Of a DNA stretch of 37,433 nt, positions 25,694-34,278 are shown piece after piece. Every line of letters starts with the position of its first letter. The first letter of the stretch is position 1. A program made the translations under genes and the position numbers. The notes beneath the pieces were generated by a model. It made no database searches and was not told where the DNA came from. It saw nothing but the letters and a program-made list of their open reading frames with translations. The stretch lies in assembly GCA_938045295.1 (NCBI GenBank), contig CALINO010000069.1, forward strand, positions 1 through 37,433, written 5' to 3'. The stretch is from an uncultured Arenicella sp. GTDB taxonomy: Bacteria; Pseudomonadota; Gammaproteobacteria; Arenicellales; Arenicellaceae.

Positions 25694-26569
25694 TTACACC
25701 AGCGCCCTCAAACTCGACTCAACCAAGCTCTGATAATTTAAACCAAACAAATTTACGTGATTCAATGCATGATAAAGATTATACACCGCGCTGCGTGTAA
25801 CTTCGTCTTCAGGCTGTGGCATATGCGATCGGTATTGAGCATAGAATTCATTAGGAAAGCCACCAAAGAGCCGGGTCATGGCAATATCTACTTCTGGGTC
25901 ACCGTAGTAGGGTGCCGGGTCATACAATATTGGCGATTTCAATAACGAACAAAAAGCCACATTCCCCGACCACAGATCACCGTGCAGCAAACTTGGTTGC
26001 ACATCACCGCTATCTATATGCACGCTTAGAGTTGCCATAACGGATTCAATTTTAGCCACGAAAGATGCAGCAAGCCCGGCGTCTGCCGCCCACCGTAGCT
26101 GCGGTTGCAAACGCTGACTGGCGAAAAACTCCAGCCAATCCGTTGAAAACTGATTGCGCTGTTGAGAGCGGCCAATGTAATTGTCATGCAACCAGCCATA
26201 CTGCTGGCTTTTAATGCCGTGCTGCTGATACAACAAAGTTGCCGCCAGCGCAGCAGCACGATGGTTGTGCGCCAATGGGCAGAGTTGGTGGTACGACAAC
26301 GCCAACAAGCCGCCCCCATCGACCTGGCGGTAATCGATAACGGCTGGGTAGGCGCGCGCACCAAGTGCGTGTAACGCATTGAGCGAATCGAACTCGCTGC
26401 GCAAGATGTCGGACTGATGATTGGCTTTAATAAACACCGGCTTACCCAGCGCCGTGCTGGCACGGTAGCACTCATTAATATCGCCGCCCGTTACCGCATC
26501 GAGTACAACGTGCTTTTCGCTGACTTGCAATAAGTCACTGGCGAATTCAAGCAGGTGAGCGTTGTTCAT
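25694..26569 (-). CDS. Fructosamine kinase family protein
   Basis: The 291-aa cytosolic protein belongs to the fructosamine/ketosamine kinase branch of the APH-like kinase fold; known members phosphorylate sugar-modified lysines to undo protein glycation. Visible motifs are GGDINECYRASTALGKPVFI with the ATP-site Lys, FDSLNALHALGARAYPAVID, the catalytic loop SLLHGDLWSGNVAF and the metal-binding YDPAPYYGDPEVDIAMTRLF. The gene overlaps gluQ by 23 nt at its start, so translation is coupled. The true substrate is not shown by the sequence. Confidence 0.9.
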   Translation of the reverse strand: MNNAHLLEFASDLLQVSEKHVVLDAVTGGDINECYRASTALGKPVFIKANHQSDILRSEFDSLNALHALGARAYPAVIDYRQVDGGGLLALSYHQLCPLAHNHRAAALAATLLYQQHGIKSQQYGWLHDNYIGRSQQRNQFSTDWLEFFASQRLQPQLRWAADAGLAASFVAKIESVMATLSVHIDSGDVQPSLLHGDLWSGNVAFCSLLKSPILYDPAPYYGDPEVDIAMTRLFGGFPNEFYAQYRSHMPQPEDEVTRSAVYNLYHALNHVNLFGLNYQSLVESSLRALV

Positions 26570-27434
26570 AAAATACTTGCCTTACTTGCTCAAGGCTTAC
26601 TTGCGACAGTAATTGAGTGGCGGTTAGTGGCTCGTCACACTCAAGCAGCCCAACCGACTGAGCCAATGTTGCAATTAATGCTTCGGGCGTTTTACCCGAG
26701 CCCAACCATTGCGTTAACGACAATGAGCCATCTCGTTTTGACATGCGCTTACCATCATCGCCCAACATCAACGGGGCGTGGTGATAATCAATGGCATGAA
26801 CCGCACCGCCAATGAGACTCAACAAATACTGCTGGCGCTGAGTGCTTGACGCTAAATCGGCGCCTCTAATCACTTCTGTGACTCCTTGATCAAAATCATC
26901 AACCACCACCACCAACTGGTAAGCAAACAAACCATCAGCTCGGCGCACAACAAAATCGCCGCAATCACATTGCATCTCATCGGCGACCCGAACCCGCACG
27001 GCGGGCATTTTTTTCAACGCTCGTTGACTCGCCTGATCAGCCGTAAGATCTCGGCATGAGCCAGGGTAAACGCCGGGCGCACCGTGCGGCGCACTGGCCG
27101 CCAACTGAATGTCTTTTCGAGAACAAAAACAAGAGTAGGTTAAGCCACGCTCAGACAATGAGGCCAGCACCTCAGCGTAAAGACCCAAGCGGTGAGATTG
27201 GTATACCACCTCGCCGTCCCAATCCAAGCCCAAGCGCTCCAAGTCGCGCAATATGCGCGCATCACTGCCTTTGATTACTCTGGGCGCATCAATGTCTTCC
27301 ATGCGCATAAGGAAAGCACCGCCTTGCAAACGAGCATGTAACCATGCAAGCAGAGCGGTGCGTAAATTGCCTAAATGTAAGTCGCCGGTCGGGCTAGGGG
27401 CATAACGACCAGTGACGCCAACGTCAGTATTCAT
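26547..27434 (-). CDS. gluQ: Glutamyl-Q tRNA(Asp) synthetase
   Basis: GluQ-RS attaches glutamate to queuosine in the anticodon of tRNA-Asp. The 295-aa protein is a truncated GluRS catalytic domain without an anticodon-binding part. It begins TGRYAPSPTGDLHLGNLRTA with the HIGH-type HLGN (20-23), has MRMEDIDAPRVIKGS, zinc-site cysteines in YSCFCSRKD and PGSCRDL, and a KMSKS-type KRMSKRDGSLSL. In many relatives it follows dksA; here it leads the pair with the fructosamine-kinase-like gene. Confidence 0.95.
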   Translation of the reverse strand: MNTDVGVTGRYAPSPTGDLHLGNLRTALLAWLHARLQGGAFLMRMEDIDAPRVIKGSDARILRDLERLGLDWDGEVVYQSHRLGLYAEVLASLSERGLTYSCFCSRKDIQLAASAPHGAPGVYPGSCRDLTADQASQRALKKMPAVRVRVADEMQCDCGDFVVRRADGLFAYQLVVVVDDFDQGVTEVIRGADLASSTQRQQYLLSLIGGAVHAIDYHHAPLMLGDDGKRMSKRDGSLSLTQWLGSGKTPEALIATLAQSVGLLECDEPLTATQLLSQVSLEQVRQVFYEQRSPA

Positions 27435-27484
27435 AACGCTAGAATAACATCAGCCGAACGCCCGAGGTAATGACAAGCCCCAAT

Positions 27485-27516
27485 AAAAAAGACCTCAACT
27501 CATAAAGAGTTGAGGT
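27485..27516 (-). terminator. Intrinsic terminator of the bufferin operon
   Basis: ACCTCAACTC (27492-27501) pairs with GAGTTGAGGT (27507-27516) over a 5-nt loop; on the minus strand six U follow (27485-27490). It lies 70 nt past the DoxX gene stop. Confidence 0.88.
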
Positions 27517-27586
27517 GAAATGCAATTGCCTAGCTTAGGGGAAATACGTGGCAACTGCTTGGGTAGAAGAGCCTGTCTTGCTTAGC

Positions 27587-28003
27587 TTATCGGTCTTTAA
27601 ACAACCAATAATCTATTGATAACTTATCACCGCCGTAACCGGCGATCATGCCAAGAATCATCATCCAGAAGTAATGCTGAGGGTCTGGCAAAACAAAGAA
27701 CTGAATCACCGCACTCATCACCAATAAGCCGAGCGCACCGATGCGGGTGAACAAACCCAAAATCAGCAAAACGGGTAATACTAATTCACCCGCCGTAGCC
27801 AAAAATGCGGCCGGCTCAGCAGGCAAAAATGGCAAAGCAAAATCGTCTTCGAATAATTCCACCGTCTCTTCATAATCATCAAGCTTTGCCAAGCCTGAAC
27901 TGAAGAAAACATAATAGCCAAGGTAAATTCGAGCCCATAGGTTTGCCAACGGCGCAATCACTGCACGGCATAAGCGGCAAAATGATAGATAAATGTTTGT
28001 CAT
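27587..28003 (-). CDS. DoxX family membrane protein of the bufferin operon
   Basis: The 138-aa protein has four hydrophobic spans, with the DoxX pattern LWARIYLGYYVFFSSGLAKL, then FLATAGELVLPVLLILGLFT with RIGALGLLVMSAVIQFFVLP, and YFWMMILGMIAGYGGDKLSI. DoxX proteins are often found at the end of DUF692/DUF2282 clusters and are sometimes named BufD there. A role in handling modified peptide or metal at the membrane is likely but unproven. It starts 122 nt after the BufB-BufC fusion ends and is followed by the operon terminator. Confidence 0.88.
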   Translation of the reverse strand: MTNIYLSFCRLCRAVIAPLANLWARIYLGYYVFFSSGLAKLDDYEETVELFEDDFALPFLPAEPAAFLATAGELVLPVLLILGLFTRIGALGLLVMSAVIQFFVLPDPQHYFWMMILGMIAGYGGDKLSIDYWLFKDR

Positions 28004-28125
28004 TGTTTTCTCTTATTGGTTGAGCATTATTAATCACTGAGAACCACAACAGTAAAGCTGTGCGGTTCGTTCTAAGCCATTCAACTTATAACAGCTTTGG
28101 GCCCAGTTTATAAAGATTTATAGCG

Positions 28126-29778
28126 TTATTTCTCAGCTTTAAAATTAAGCAATTGCTTTTCAAATAGAAAAGCCAAGTTTGCCGATAACTCATTCATTTC
28201 TATAGACCCGCTCAACCGATCAATTGCTTGCAATAAATTTTTAGATTTTTCAATTTGCTCTATTAGCGCGCGCGCTGTGTCACTCAAACGCTCTGCCTGC
28301 ACACGCTGATGTTGTTTAAACACCAACAGTGTGTCTTGAGATTGTTGTAGGTCAATCGCTACCTGGCCTGAGAAGTCAGGCAAGGATTGACGATGTATTT
28401 CATAAATGGGGTACTGAGAATCGATCAGCACCGCACTGTTATTCAAACCAACCGCCATGCTTAATAAAGCCTCTTGCGTGACCGAAGCCGGGTCAATGTG
28501 CTCAGGATCACTTTGATGCGCGTAGTACGCCGAGTGCAGTGCCCACTCATATTTTATTAAATCTGCCAAATAAGGTAAGCCAGACAACGCCTCGAACTTA
28601 CCCAGCACCGTTGTTAATTCACCGCCATACTCATGCACATTGCCAATGCTTGGTGGGCTTACCTGGATTAACGTTTGCGACATTTGCTTAAAAAACTCTT
28701 TGCCCACCACGCCGGCAGTGGCTGGAAAGACTTCCAACAAATACTCCAGTAAGGCACCGAATGCATTGTTTTGATAAATACCAATGCGATGTTGGTGAAC
28801 ATCGACCGCGCACTGAGTTGCATCATTTAACTGCAGCACATCATCAAGAAAGGCCTGCTGAGTACCGCTCAAATCACTATTGAAATCGTTATTAGGTGCT
28901 TTCGCCGCCGATACGGGTTCACAATGCGCAGTATTCGCGGCAGTAGAGCACGGCGTGTTCGCGATTAAAACATTGGCTTTCTCACACTCGGCCACTAAAA
29001 CGGCAAATTCGGGGAAGTCTGAATCCCACTCAAACAATGTGGGGCGAACACCGTGTTGCTCTAATGCGCTGCGATACAATTCCCACACCGGCTCATACAC
29101 TGGCTGATTATGAGTATCAATTAGCACGGTTTCGGACTCGCCCTCAATCTGACGATCAACCTCGGTGTAACCGGCCAAATGGTATTGCGCGATGGCATCA
29201 GAGTTCAACTCACGTAAATAGGCACGCGGGTCGCGCCCAACATTGACTGAACTGACGTGGATGTTATTCACGTCCACCAACAAACCACAGCCAGTATTGT
29301 GCGCCAGTTGGTTTAAAAATTCTGGTTCAGAAATTTGCAGTTGGTCAAAAACAAAATAGTTAGACGGGTTTTCAACCAGCACTTGTCGCCCCAACACTTG
29401 TTGCATTTGATCGACGTGCTCACTCATGATTGTTAACGCCTGCTCAGTCAACGGCAATGGTAACAAATCAGGAATGTGGCGGTGAGAATAAGCGCTCCAC
29501 GCCAAATGCTCTGAAACCAAGATAGGGTCAAGCAGGTCAACCAATGATTTCAGTTGTTGTAAGTGTTGCGAATCCAAAGCATCGGCTCGCCCTAAAGACA
29601 AGCCGACACCGTGCAAACTTACTGGGTAATGGTCGCGCAGCTCACGTAAACGCTCCCGGGCGATAGAGTGGCCGAAATAATTTTCTGAATGCGCCTCAAT
29701 AAAGCCCAATTCAGGCCGCTGAGTAAGCACATCATTAAAGAATTCAGGGCGAATACCTAAACCACACTGCGTCTGCAT
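28126..29778 (-). CDS. MNIO (DUF692) enzyme fused to DUF2063 partner (BufB-BufC fusion)
   Basis: One 550-aa chain joins two proteins that are usually separate. Residues 1-275 are a DUF692 (MNIO) TIM barrel, a multinuclear-iron oxidase that modifies Cys in precursor peptides. Likely ligand residues are in FIEAHSENYFG (27-36), HGVGLSLG (56-63), SEHLAWS (89-95), VENPSNYF (135-142), LLVDVNNIHVSS (166-177), YHLAGYTE (199-206), DTHNQPVYEPVW and LFEWDSDFPE. A linker (about 275-300) leads to a DUF2063 domain, seen in DDVLQLNDATQ, RIGIYQNNAFGALLEYLLEV and LPYLADLIKYEWALHSAYYA; this partner class binds the precursor. It follows the 93-aa precursor gene by 39 nt. Confidence 0.93.
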   Translation of the reverse strand: MQTQCGLGIRPEFFNDVLTQRPELGFIEAHSENYFGHSIARERLRELRDHYPVSLHGVGLSLGRADALDSQHLQQLKSLVDLLDPILVSEHLAWSAYSHRHIPDLLPLPLTEQALTIMSEHVDQMQQVLGRQVLVENPSNYFVFDQLQISEPEFLNQLAHNTGCGLLVDVNNIHVSSVNVGRDPRAYLRELNSDAIAQYHLAGYTEVDRQIEGESETVLIDTHNQPVYEPVWELYRSALEQHGVRPTLFEWDSDFPEFAVLVAECEKANVLIANTPCSTAANTAHCEPVSAAKAPNNDFNSDLSGTQQAFLDDVLQLNDATQCAVDVHQHRIGIYQNNAFGALLEYLLEVFPATAGVVGKEFFKQMSQTLIQVSPPSIGNVHEYGGELTTVLGKFEALSGLPYLADLIKYEWALHSAYYAHQSDPEHIDPASVTQEALLSMAVGLNNSAVLIDSQYPIYEIHRQSLPDFSGQVAIDLQQSQDTLLVFKQHQRVQAERLSDTARALIEQIEKSKNLLQAIDRLSGSIEMNELSANLAFLFEKQLLNFKAEK

Positions 29779-29817
29779 TATTACCCCAGCGCAATCAAAT
29801 GCGCTTCAGTTATGACT

Positions 29818-30099
29818 TTATACGTCGCTATCTGCGGCCGCTTTTTTCGCTGGCTTTACGTTGGCACCAACAATCTTCTCACAGGTTCCTTCTGGTACGT
29901 AAATCCACTCTTGCGGGTCATTGTCTACCGCTGCTTGCCCTGCACAACTATGACCATTAGCACCACAATCGTTCATGCCAGCTTTAACAATACCCTGACA
30001 CTTCTCATAACCTTCCTTGCCAGCATGTGACAATGATGGTGCTGCTGCTAACGCAACCGCTACGATTGATGCTGCCGTGATGTTCATTTTAGTTTTCAT
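29818..30099 (-). CDS. DUF2282 bufferin precursor (BufA1-like)
   Basis: The 93-aa peptide has a signal sequence ([20 protein letters not shown]) and a core with four cysteines at 34, 45, 52 and 73, in [21 protein letters not shown] and [11 protein letters not shown]. This is the DUF2282 pattern of BufA-type bufferin precursors, which MNIO enzymes convert to thiooxazole-bearing, copper-binding peptides in the periplasm. GAGG lies close before the ATG. A Lys/Ala-rich tail ends it. The modifying enzyme gene follows by 39 nt. Confidence 0.9.
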   Translation of the reverse strand: MKTKMNITAASIVAVALAAAPSLSHAGKEGYEKCQGIVKAGMNDCGANGHSCAGQAAVDNDPQEWIYVPEGTCEKIVGANVKPAKKAAADSDV

Positions 30100-30150
30100 T
30101 GATATTCCTCTTATTCAATTAATTAAATACAACTGTACTACTTAAAACAA

Positions 30151-30186
30151 AACGGTTTTGTGCAAATCGTTTCGCACAAAACCGTT
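30151..30186 (-). terminator. Intercistronic terminator-like hairpin in the bufferin operon
   Basis: On the minus strand AACGGTTTTGTGC pairs perfectly over 13 bp with GCACAAAACCGTT (10-nt loop) and is followed by a U-rich TTGTTTT. It lies between the two precursor genes and may stop part of transcription. Confidence 0.65.
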
Positions 30187-30200
30187 GTTGCTTACTGCGG

Positions 30201-30231
30201 CCATTGAGCGCCTCATGCAAAAGCTCAATGG
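30201..30231 (-). repeat. Hairpin after the first precursor gene
   Basis: CCATTGAGC (30201-30209) and GCTCAATGG (30223-30231) form a perfect 9-bp stem 11 nt past the stop codon of the 134-aa precursor gene. Without a U-tract it is more likely an RNA-stabilising 3' stem than a terminator. Confidence 0.55.
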
Positions 30232-30241
30232 ATCGAACCAA

Positions 30242-30646
30242 TTAGCTTTCTTCAGTCGCTTCTAATGGCTCACCATAGCGATCAACCAAACGACCACCGG
30301 TCACTGACTCGTCAGTTTGTTCGGCGATTTTCTTACAAGCCTTAGCTAATTTTTTCTCTTTCGTACCTTCCGGTGCTTCAACTTCGCCAGCGCAAATTGC
30401 TACGATGTTGCCGCAAGTTCCGGCTGGCACTTTAATCCAAGCACCGGGCATATTGTCTTCTGCAGCGTTGCCTTGGCAAGAAATACCCAACGACTTAACT
30501 GCACACGTATTTTTACCACCTTTAACAACGTCTGCGCAACGCTCAGATTTAGCGGCCGACGCCACCGGTGATACGCTCATCAACGCAGTAGCCAAAACTG
30601 ATGTTGCTAATGCGGCACCCAATGTGTTATTTGCTTTATTTTTCAT
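30242..30646 (-). CDS. Second, C-terminally extended DUF2282-type precursor
   Basis: The 134-aa protein starts at ATG 30646 (GAGG 8 nt upstream) with a signal peptide ending near VASAA. Its core repeats the precursor cysteine spacing: C37-x10-C48, C57, and C78 after exactly 20 residues, as in the 93-aa paralogue ([30 protein letters not shown]). It then adds about 50 residues with two more cysteines (C85 in [10 protein letters not shown]104 in [10 protein letters not shown]) and a hydrophilic end [18 protein letters not shown]. It is the first gene of the bufferin operon. The tail has no match I recognise. Confidence 0.8.
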   Translation of the reverse strand: MKNKANNTLGAALATSVLATALMSVSPVASAAKSERCADVVKGGKNTCAVKSLGISCQGNAAEDNMPGAWIKVPAGTCGNIVAICAGEVEAPEGTKEKKLAKACKKIAEQTDESVTGGRLVDRYGEPLEATEES

Positions 30647-30674
30647 AGTTTGAAACCTCTGTAGTACAAAAATG

Positions 30675-30703
30675 TGATTACCTTGTTTTATAAGAACCGG
30701 CAA
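30675..30703 (-). promoter_or_regulatory. Likely promoter of the bufferin operon
   Basis: Read on the minus strand: TTGCCG (30698-30703), 17-nt spacer, TAATCA (30675-30680), about 30 nt before the first precursor ATG. The boxes are fair sigma-70 matches; no ECF-type box was seen. Confidence 0.4.
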
Positions 30704-30735
30704 GAAACAGATTCATTACATCATTATGTCTATTA

Positions 30736-30775
30736 AACAGTAAAAAAACTGTTAATCTACGATTGAATTAACAGT
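30736..30775. promoter_or_regulatory. AACAGT inverted-repeat array, possible operator
   Basis: AACAGT occurs at 30736-30741 and 30770-30775 and inverted (ACTGTT) at 30748-30753. The last two form a perfect 9-bp repeat ACTGTTAAT-N10-ATTAACAGT. The array sits upstream of the bufferin promoter and near the divergent hydrolase gene. Confidence 0.4.
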
Positions 30776-30846
30776 CTTTAATCACGCCCTTTAATCCTTT
30801 ATGTTCGGTGCTGTTATTTTTAGCACTAGGCCTAGCGAACCAAATC

Positions 30847-31797
30847 ATGCATGAATATATAAAAGAGTCTAACATTTACACTGTAGACGCACTGTATTTT
30901 AAAAACGACCTTGCCGCCATTCACCTAATACGTTCTGGTGACCGTTTGTGCATCATAGATACGGGCACTCAATACTCGGTTCCATACGTCAAGCAAGCCA
31001 TTGAACAGCTTGGTTTAAGTTTTGACCATGTTGACTACATTATTCTTACTCACATTCATTTGGATCATGCTGGCGGCGCCAGCGCACTGATGCACGTTTG
31101 CCCAAATGCTGAACTTATTGTGCACCCCAAAGGGGCGCGCCACATGGTAGACCCAAGCAAGCTGATTAACGGCACAATTGCGGTGTACGGCGAAGATAAG
31201 TTTAAAGAATTGTATGGCCAAATTAACCCGATTGATGCCGCCCGAGTTATCGAAGTAAAAGACGCGCAAACCCTGCATTGGGCTGACCGCCCGCTTCACT
31301 TTATCGACACCCCAGGCCACGCCAGCCACCATCACTGTATTATTGACCAACAAACAGGAAGTGCATTTACCGGCGACACGCTTGGCATTTCATACCCGGC
31401 ACTGCGTGATAAAGACAACGCGTTTTTAATGCCCACCACCACACCGGTACAATTTAACCCCGATGCCCTGCATCGCTCCATTGACAAGGTCATGAGCTTT
31501 CAACCAACAACGCTGTACCTCACCCATTACAGCGCCATCTCGCCAACAGCCCACATGATTGCGGGTTTGCACGAGCAAATTGACGATTTTGTCATGCTAA
31601 CCCAACAAGCCGCTGAACAAGACAACGCCCCATTTGAAACACAGCTCACTGACTCAATACAACATTATTTGATTCGCCGATGCATGAATGAACTCCCTGG
31701 CCTTAATGCAGACACAGTTCATCAATGGGTGGGCTTAGATGCCGAATTAAATGCCCAAGGCCTGGCTTTCTGGTGGCAACACAAGCGTGTGGCATAA
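30847..31797 (+). CDS. Metallo-beta-lactamase-fold hydrolase
   Basis: The 316-aa cytosolic protein has the full di-zinc site: LTHIHLDHAGG (H-x-H-x-D-H), DTPGHASHH with the third His, TGDTLG with the bridging Asp, and a later LTHYS with the last His. The first strand region reads AAIHLIRSGDRLCIIDTGTQ. The substrate class is open; glyoxalase II-like or lactonase-like are possible. ATG 30847 is preferred to an in-frame GTG at 30808, although no ribosome site is clear. It is divergent from the bufferin operon and may be unrelated to it. Confidence 0.85.
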   Translation: MHEYIKESNIYTVDALYFKNDLAAIHLIRSGDRLCIIDTGTQYSVPYVKQAIEQLGLSFDHVDYIILTHIHLDHAGGASALMHVCPNAELIVHPKGARHMVDPSKLINGTIAVYGEDKFKELYGQINPIDAARVIEVKDAQTLHWADRPLHFIDTPGHASHHHCIIDQQTGSAFTGDTLGISYPALRDKDNAFLMPTTTPVQFNPDALHRSIDKVMSFQPTTLYLTHYSAISPTAHMIAGLHEQIDDFVMLTQQAAEQDNAPFETQLTDSIQHYLIRRCMNELPGLNADTVHQWVGLDAELNAQGLAFWWQHKRVA

Positions 31798-31911
31798 AAA
31801 GCATCGCTAAAGATTCACTTTTTTATTAATCAAGTATTTTCTCATTCGATAAAGCGTTAGAATTCGCGCCATTGGCTCAAAACAAGACTTCGCCACACAG
31901 AGAGAACCGCC

Positions 31912-33654
31912 TTGAAAGAACAATTACACGCCCTGTTTAGTCAGGCCATTGACAGCTTAAAATCCAACGACGTTATTCCGGCCGACCACGAAACGGCCTT
32001 AGTGTTTGAGCGCACTCGGCAAAAAGAACACGGCGATTTGGCGTGCAATGTTGCCATGACGCTGGCAAAGCCGGCTCGCAAGAACCCTCGCGAGCTGGCG
32101 GACTTAATCGTACAAGCACTGCCCAGCGATCCGTTAATCAACAAAGTAGAGATCGCTGGCCCCGGGTTTATCAATGTGTTTTTGAATAACGAAGCGCACA
32201 CCTCCGCCTTGGCTAGCATTTTTGCTCAAGGCGACCAATTTGGCTTAGCCGAGCCAAATTCAAAACAAAAAATCATGCTTGAGTTTGTGTCGGCCAACCC
32301 AACCGGCCCGTTGCACGTAGGCCATGGCCGCGGAGCCGCTTACGGCGATGCGCTCGCTCGAGTCTTAGCCGCTGCCGGCAATACCGTTGAACGCGAGTAT
32401 TATGTTAACGACGCCGGCCGCCAAATGGACATCTTAGCGGTCAGCGTGTGGGTTCGTTATTTGCAAGCCATTGATATCAACGTAACGCTGCCCGATAACG
32501 CCTATAAAGGTCAGTATGTTGTCGACATGGGGCAATCGTTAGCCAGCCTCCATGGCAAGCGCTATGAAATTACACGCGATGAGTTCGAGCAAGCACGAAC
32601 TGGGCTGGATGACGAAGCCGCATTGGATGCCACCATTAGCCTGGCCAAAGACAAGCTCGGCAATGACGGGTTTGCCTTGTTTTTTGATCTGGCGCTTAAT
32701 TCAATTTTAGATGACATCAAACAAGACTTAAGCGAATTTGGCATTGACTACGACACCTGGTATTCAGAACGCTCGTTATTTGAAACGGGAAAAATTGATC
32801 GCGCGATCAAAAAACTCAAAGCCTCTGGTGATGTGTATGAGAAGGGCGGTGCATGGTGGTTTCGCACCACTGAGTACGGCGACGAAAAAGACCGCGTGGT
32901 GGTTCGTGATAACGGTCAACCCACGTATTTCGCGTCTGACATTGCCTACCATCAAGACAAATTGGATCGCGGCTTTGACCTTGCCATCAATATCTGGGGT
33001 TCAGACCACCACGGCTACATTCCGCGGGTAAAAGCGGCCATGCAAGCTTTAGGCCTAGAGCAAGACAAACTCAAAGTATTGCTAGTGCAATTTGCCGTAC
33101 TGTACCGTGGCGGAGAAAAGGTAGGTATGTCGACCCGCAGCGGCGAGTTCGTCACCTTGCGTGAACTGCGCGATGACATTGGTTCTGACGCCGCACGATT
33201 TTTCTATGCCCAACGCAAGTCTGAACAACACATGGACTTTGACTTGGACTTAGCAAAAGCGCAAAGCAACGAAAACCCCATGTATTACGTGCAATACGCA
33301 CACGCTCGCATCTGCCGTTTATTTGAAAAGGCCAACGAACAAAAGATCAACACAAGCAATCTTGACCAAGCCGATTTCAGTCAACTGTCGAAAAGCCAAG
33401 AAATAGACTTATTGGCCTCGTTGCAACGTTTTCCTGAAGTGGTAGAGAGAGCAGCACAGCAGTTTGAGCCGCATCAGATTACATATTATTTAAAAGAGGT
33501 AGCGACGGCCTACCACTCTTATTACAATTCAAACAAAGTGCTGGATGCCGAAGAACCTCTTCGCACCGCCATGCTTGCTTTGAGCGCTGCCACCAAGCAG
33601 GTGATTCGCAACGGCTTAAACATCATTGGCGTGGGCGCTCCTGAATCAATGTAA
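31912..33654 (+). CDS. argS: Arginyl-tRNA synthetase
   Basis: ArgRS charges tRNA-Arg. The 580-aa class I enzyme starts with TTG at 31912: MKEQLHALFSQAIDSLKSND aligns with the N-terminal domain of relatives and no ATG fits better. The domain order is the N-terminal tRNA-D-loop domain (KVEIAGPGFINVFL at 78-91), HIGH-type HVGHGRG (135-141), YYVNDAGRQMD, the GEKVGMSTRSGEF loop replacing KMSKS, and the DALR anticodon domain ending with AALSAATKQVIRNGLNIIGV-like residues. It is followed 36 nt later by the SPOR gene, as in many gammaproteobacteria. Confidence 0.97.
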   Translation: MKEQLHALFSQAIDSLKSNDVIPADHETALVFERTRQKEHGDLACNVAMTLAKPARKNPRELADLIVQALPSDPLINKVEIAGPGFINVFLNNEAHTSALASIFAQGDQFGLAEPNSKQKIMLEFVSANPTGPLHVGHGRGAAYGDALARVLAAAGNTVEREYYVNDAGRQMDILAVSVWVRYLQAIDINVTLPDNAYKGQYVVDMGQSLASLHGKRYEITRDEFEQARTGLDDEAALDATISLAKDKLGNDGFALFFDLALNSILDDIKQDLSEFGIDYDTWYSERSLFETGKIDRAIKKLKASGDVYEKGGAWWFRTTEYGDEKDRVVVRDNGQPTYFASDIAYHQDKLDRGFDLAINIWGSDHHGYIPRVKAAMQALGLEQDKLKVLLVQFAVLYRGGEKVGMSTRSGEFVTLRELRDDIGSDAARFFYAQRKSEQHMDFDLDLAKAQSNENPMYYVQYAHARICRLFEKANEQKINTSNLDQADFSQLSKSQEIDLLASLQRFPEVVERAAQQFEPHQITYYLKEVATAYHSYYNSNKVLDAEEPLRTAMLALSAATKQVIRNGLNIIGVGAPESM

Positions 33655-33690
33655 GTTTACGTTACTGTGAGATGTTTCTAAGTCAGTGTT

Positions 33691-34278
33691 ATGCCACAAG
33701 CTAAACGAATAAAGCCAAAGCCTAAATCGGCCAAGAAAAAACGTCAGAAACCCAGAAATATTCCGTGGGGCTTGCTGTTAGTAGTACTGATTACCGGCAT
33801 TGTATTAGGCAAGTTAATCCATGGTGCTCAGCAAGGCGATTCGGGGTTTGGCACGGGCTTAAAAGCTTTATTTGAAAAAGGCCAACACGAACAAGACGAA
33901 GACACCCAAGCCATTCAAGACTTGGTAGCAAAAAGCAGCGAAAAGGAGTTCGATTTCTATGAGGTGTTGCCCGATATTGAAAAGGTAATGCCCGATGACT
34001 TGCCCGGCGCTTCGGGTTCACGCCCGCGAGACGACATTGATTATTATGTGCAAGCGGCGTCGTTTCGTAAAAACGCCGATGCTGAAAAGCTGCGTGCACG
34101 GCTGGCATTAAAGGGCTTTAAGTCCATGACCCAATCTAGAACCTCAGAGCAACGTGGCACTTATTACCGCGTAGTGTTAGGCCCATTTCCAGATAAGCGC
34201 AAAGCCAAAACCACCAAAAATAAACTCAAACGCTTAGGCGTTAACCCTATTGTCACTTCAATTAAAAAAACCAAGTAA
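33691..34278 (+). CDS. SPOR-domain protein, FtsN-like
   Basis: The 195-aa protein has a short, very basic cytosolic tail (KRIKPKPKSAKKKRQKPRN), one span (WGLLLVVLITGIVLGKLI), a periplasmic linker and a C-terminal SPOR domain (about 115-190) with YYVQAASFRKNADAEKLRAR and TYYRVVLGPFPDKRKAKTTK. SPOR domains bind denuded glycan strands at the division site. Its position after argS and its architecture fit an FtsN-type division protein, but the N-terminal FtsN motifs cannot be confirmed by eye. Its stop overlaps the next start (TAATG). Confidence 0.88.
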   Translation: MPQAKRIKPKPKSAKKKRQKPRNIPWGLLLVVLITGIVLGKLIHGAQQGDSGFGTGLKALFEKGQHEQDEDTQAIQDLVAKSSEKEFDFYEVLPDIEKVMPDDLPGASGSRPRDDIDYYVQAASFRKNADAEKLRARLALKGFKSMTQSRTSEQRGTYYRVVLGPFPDKRKAKTTKNKLKRLGVNPIVTSIKKTK

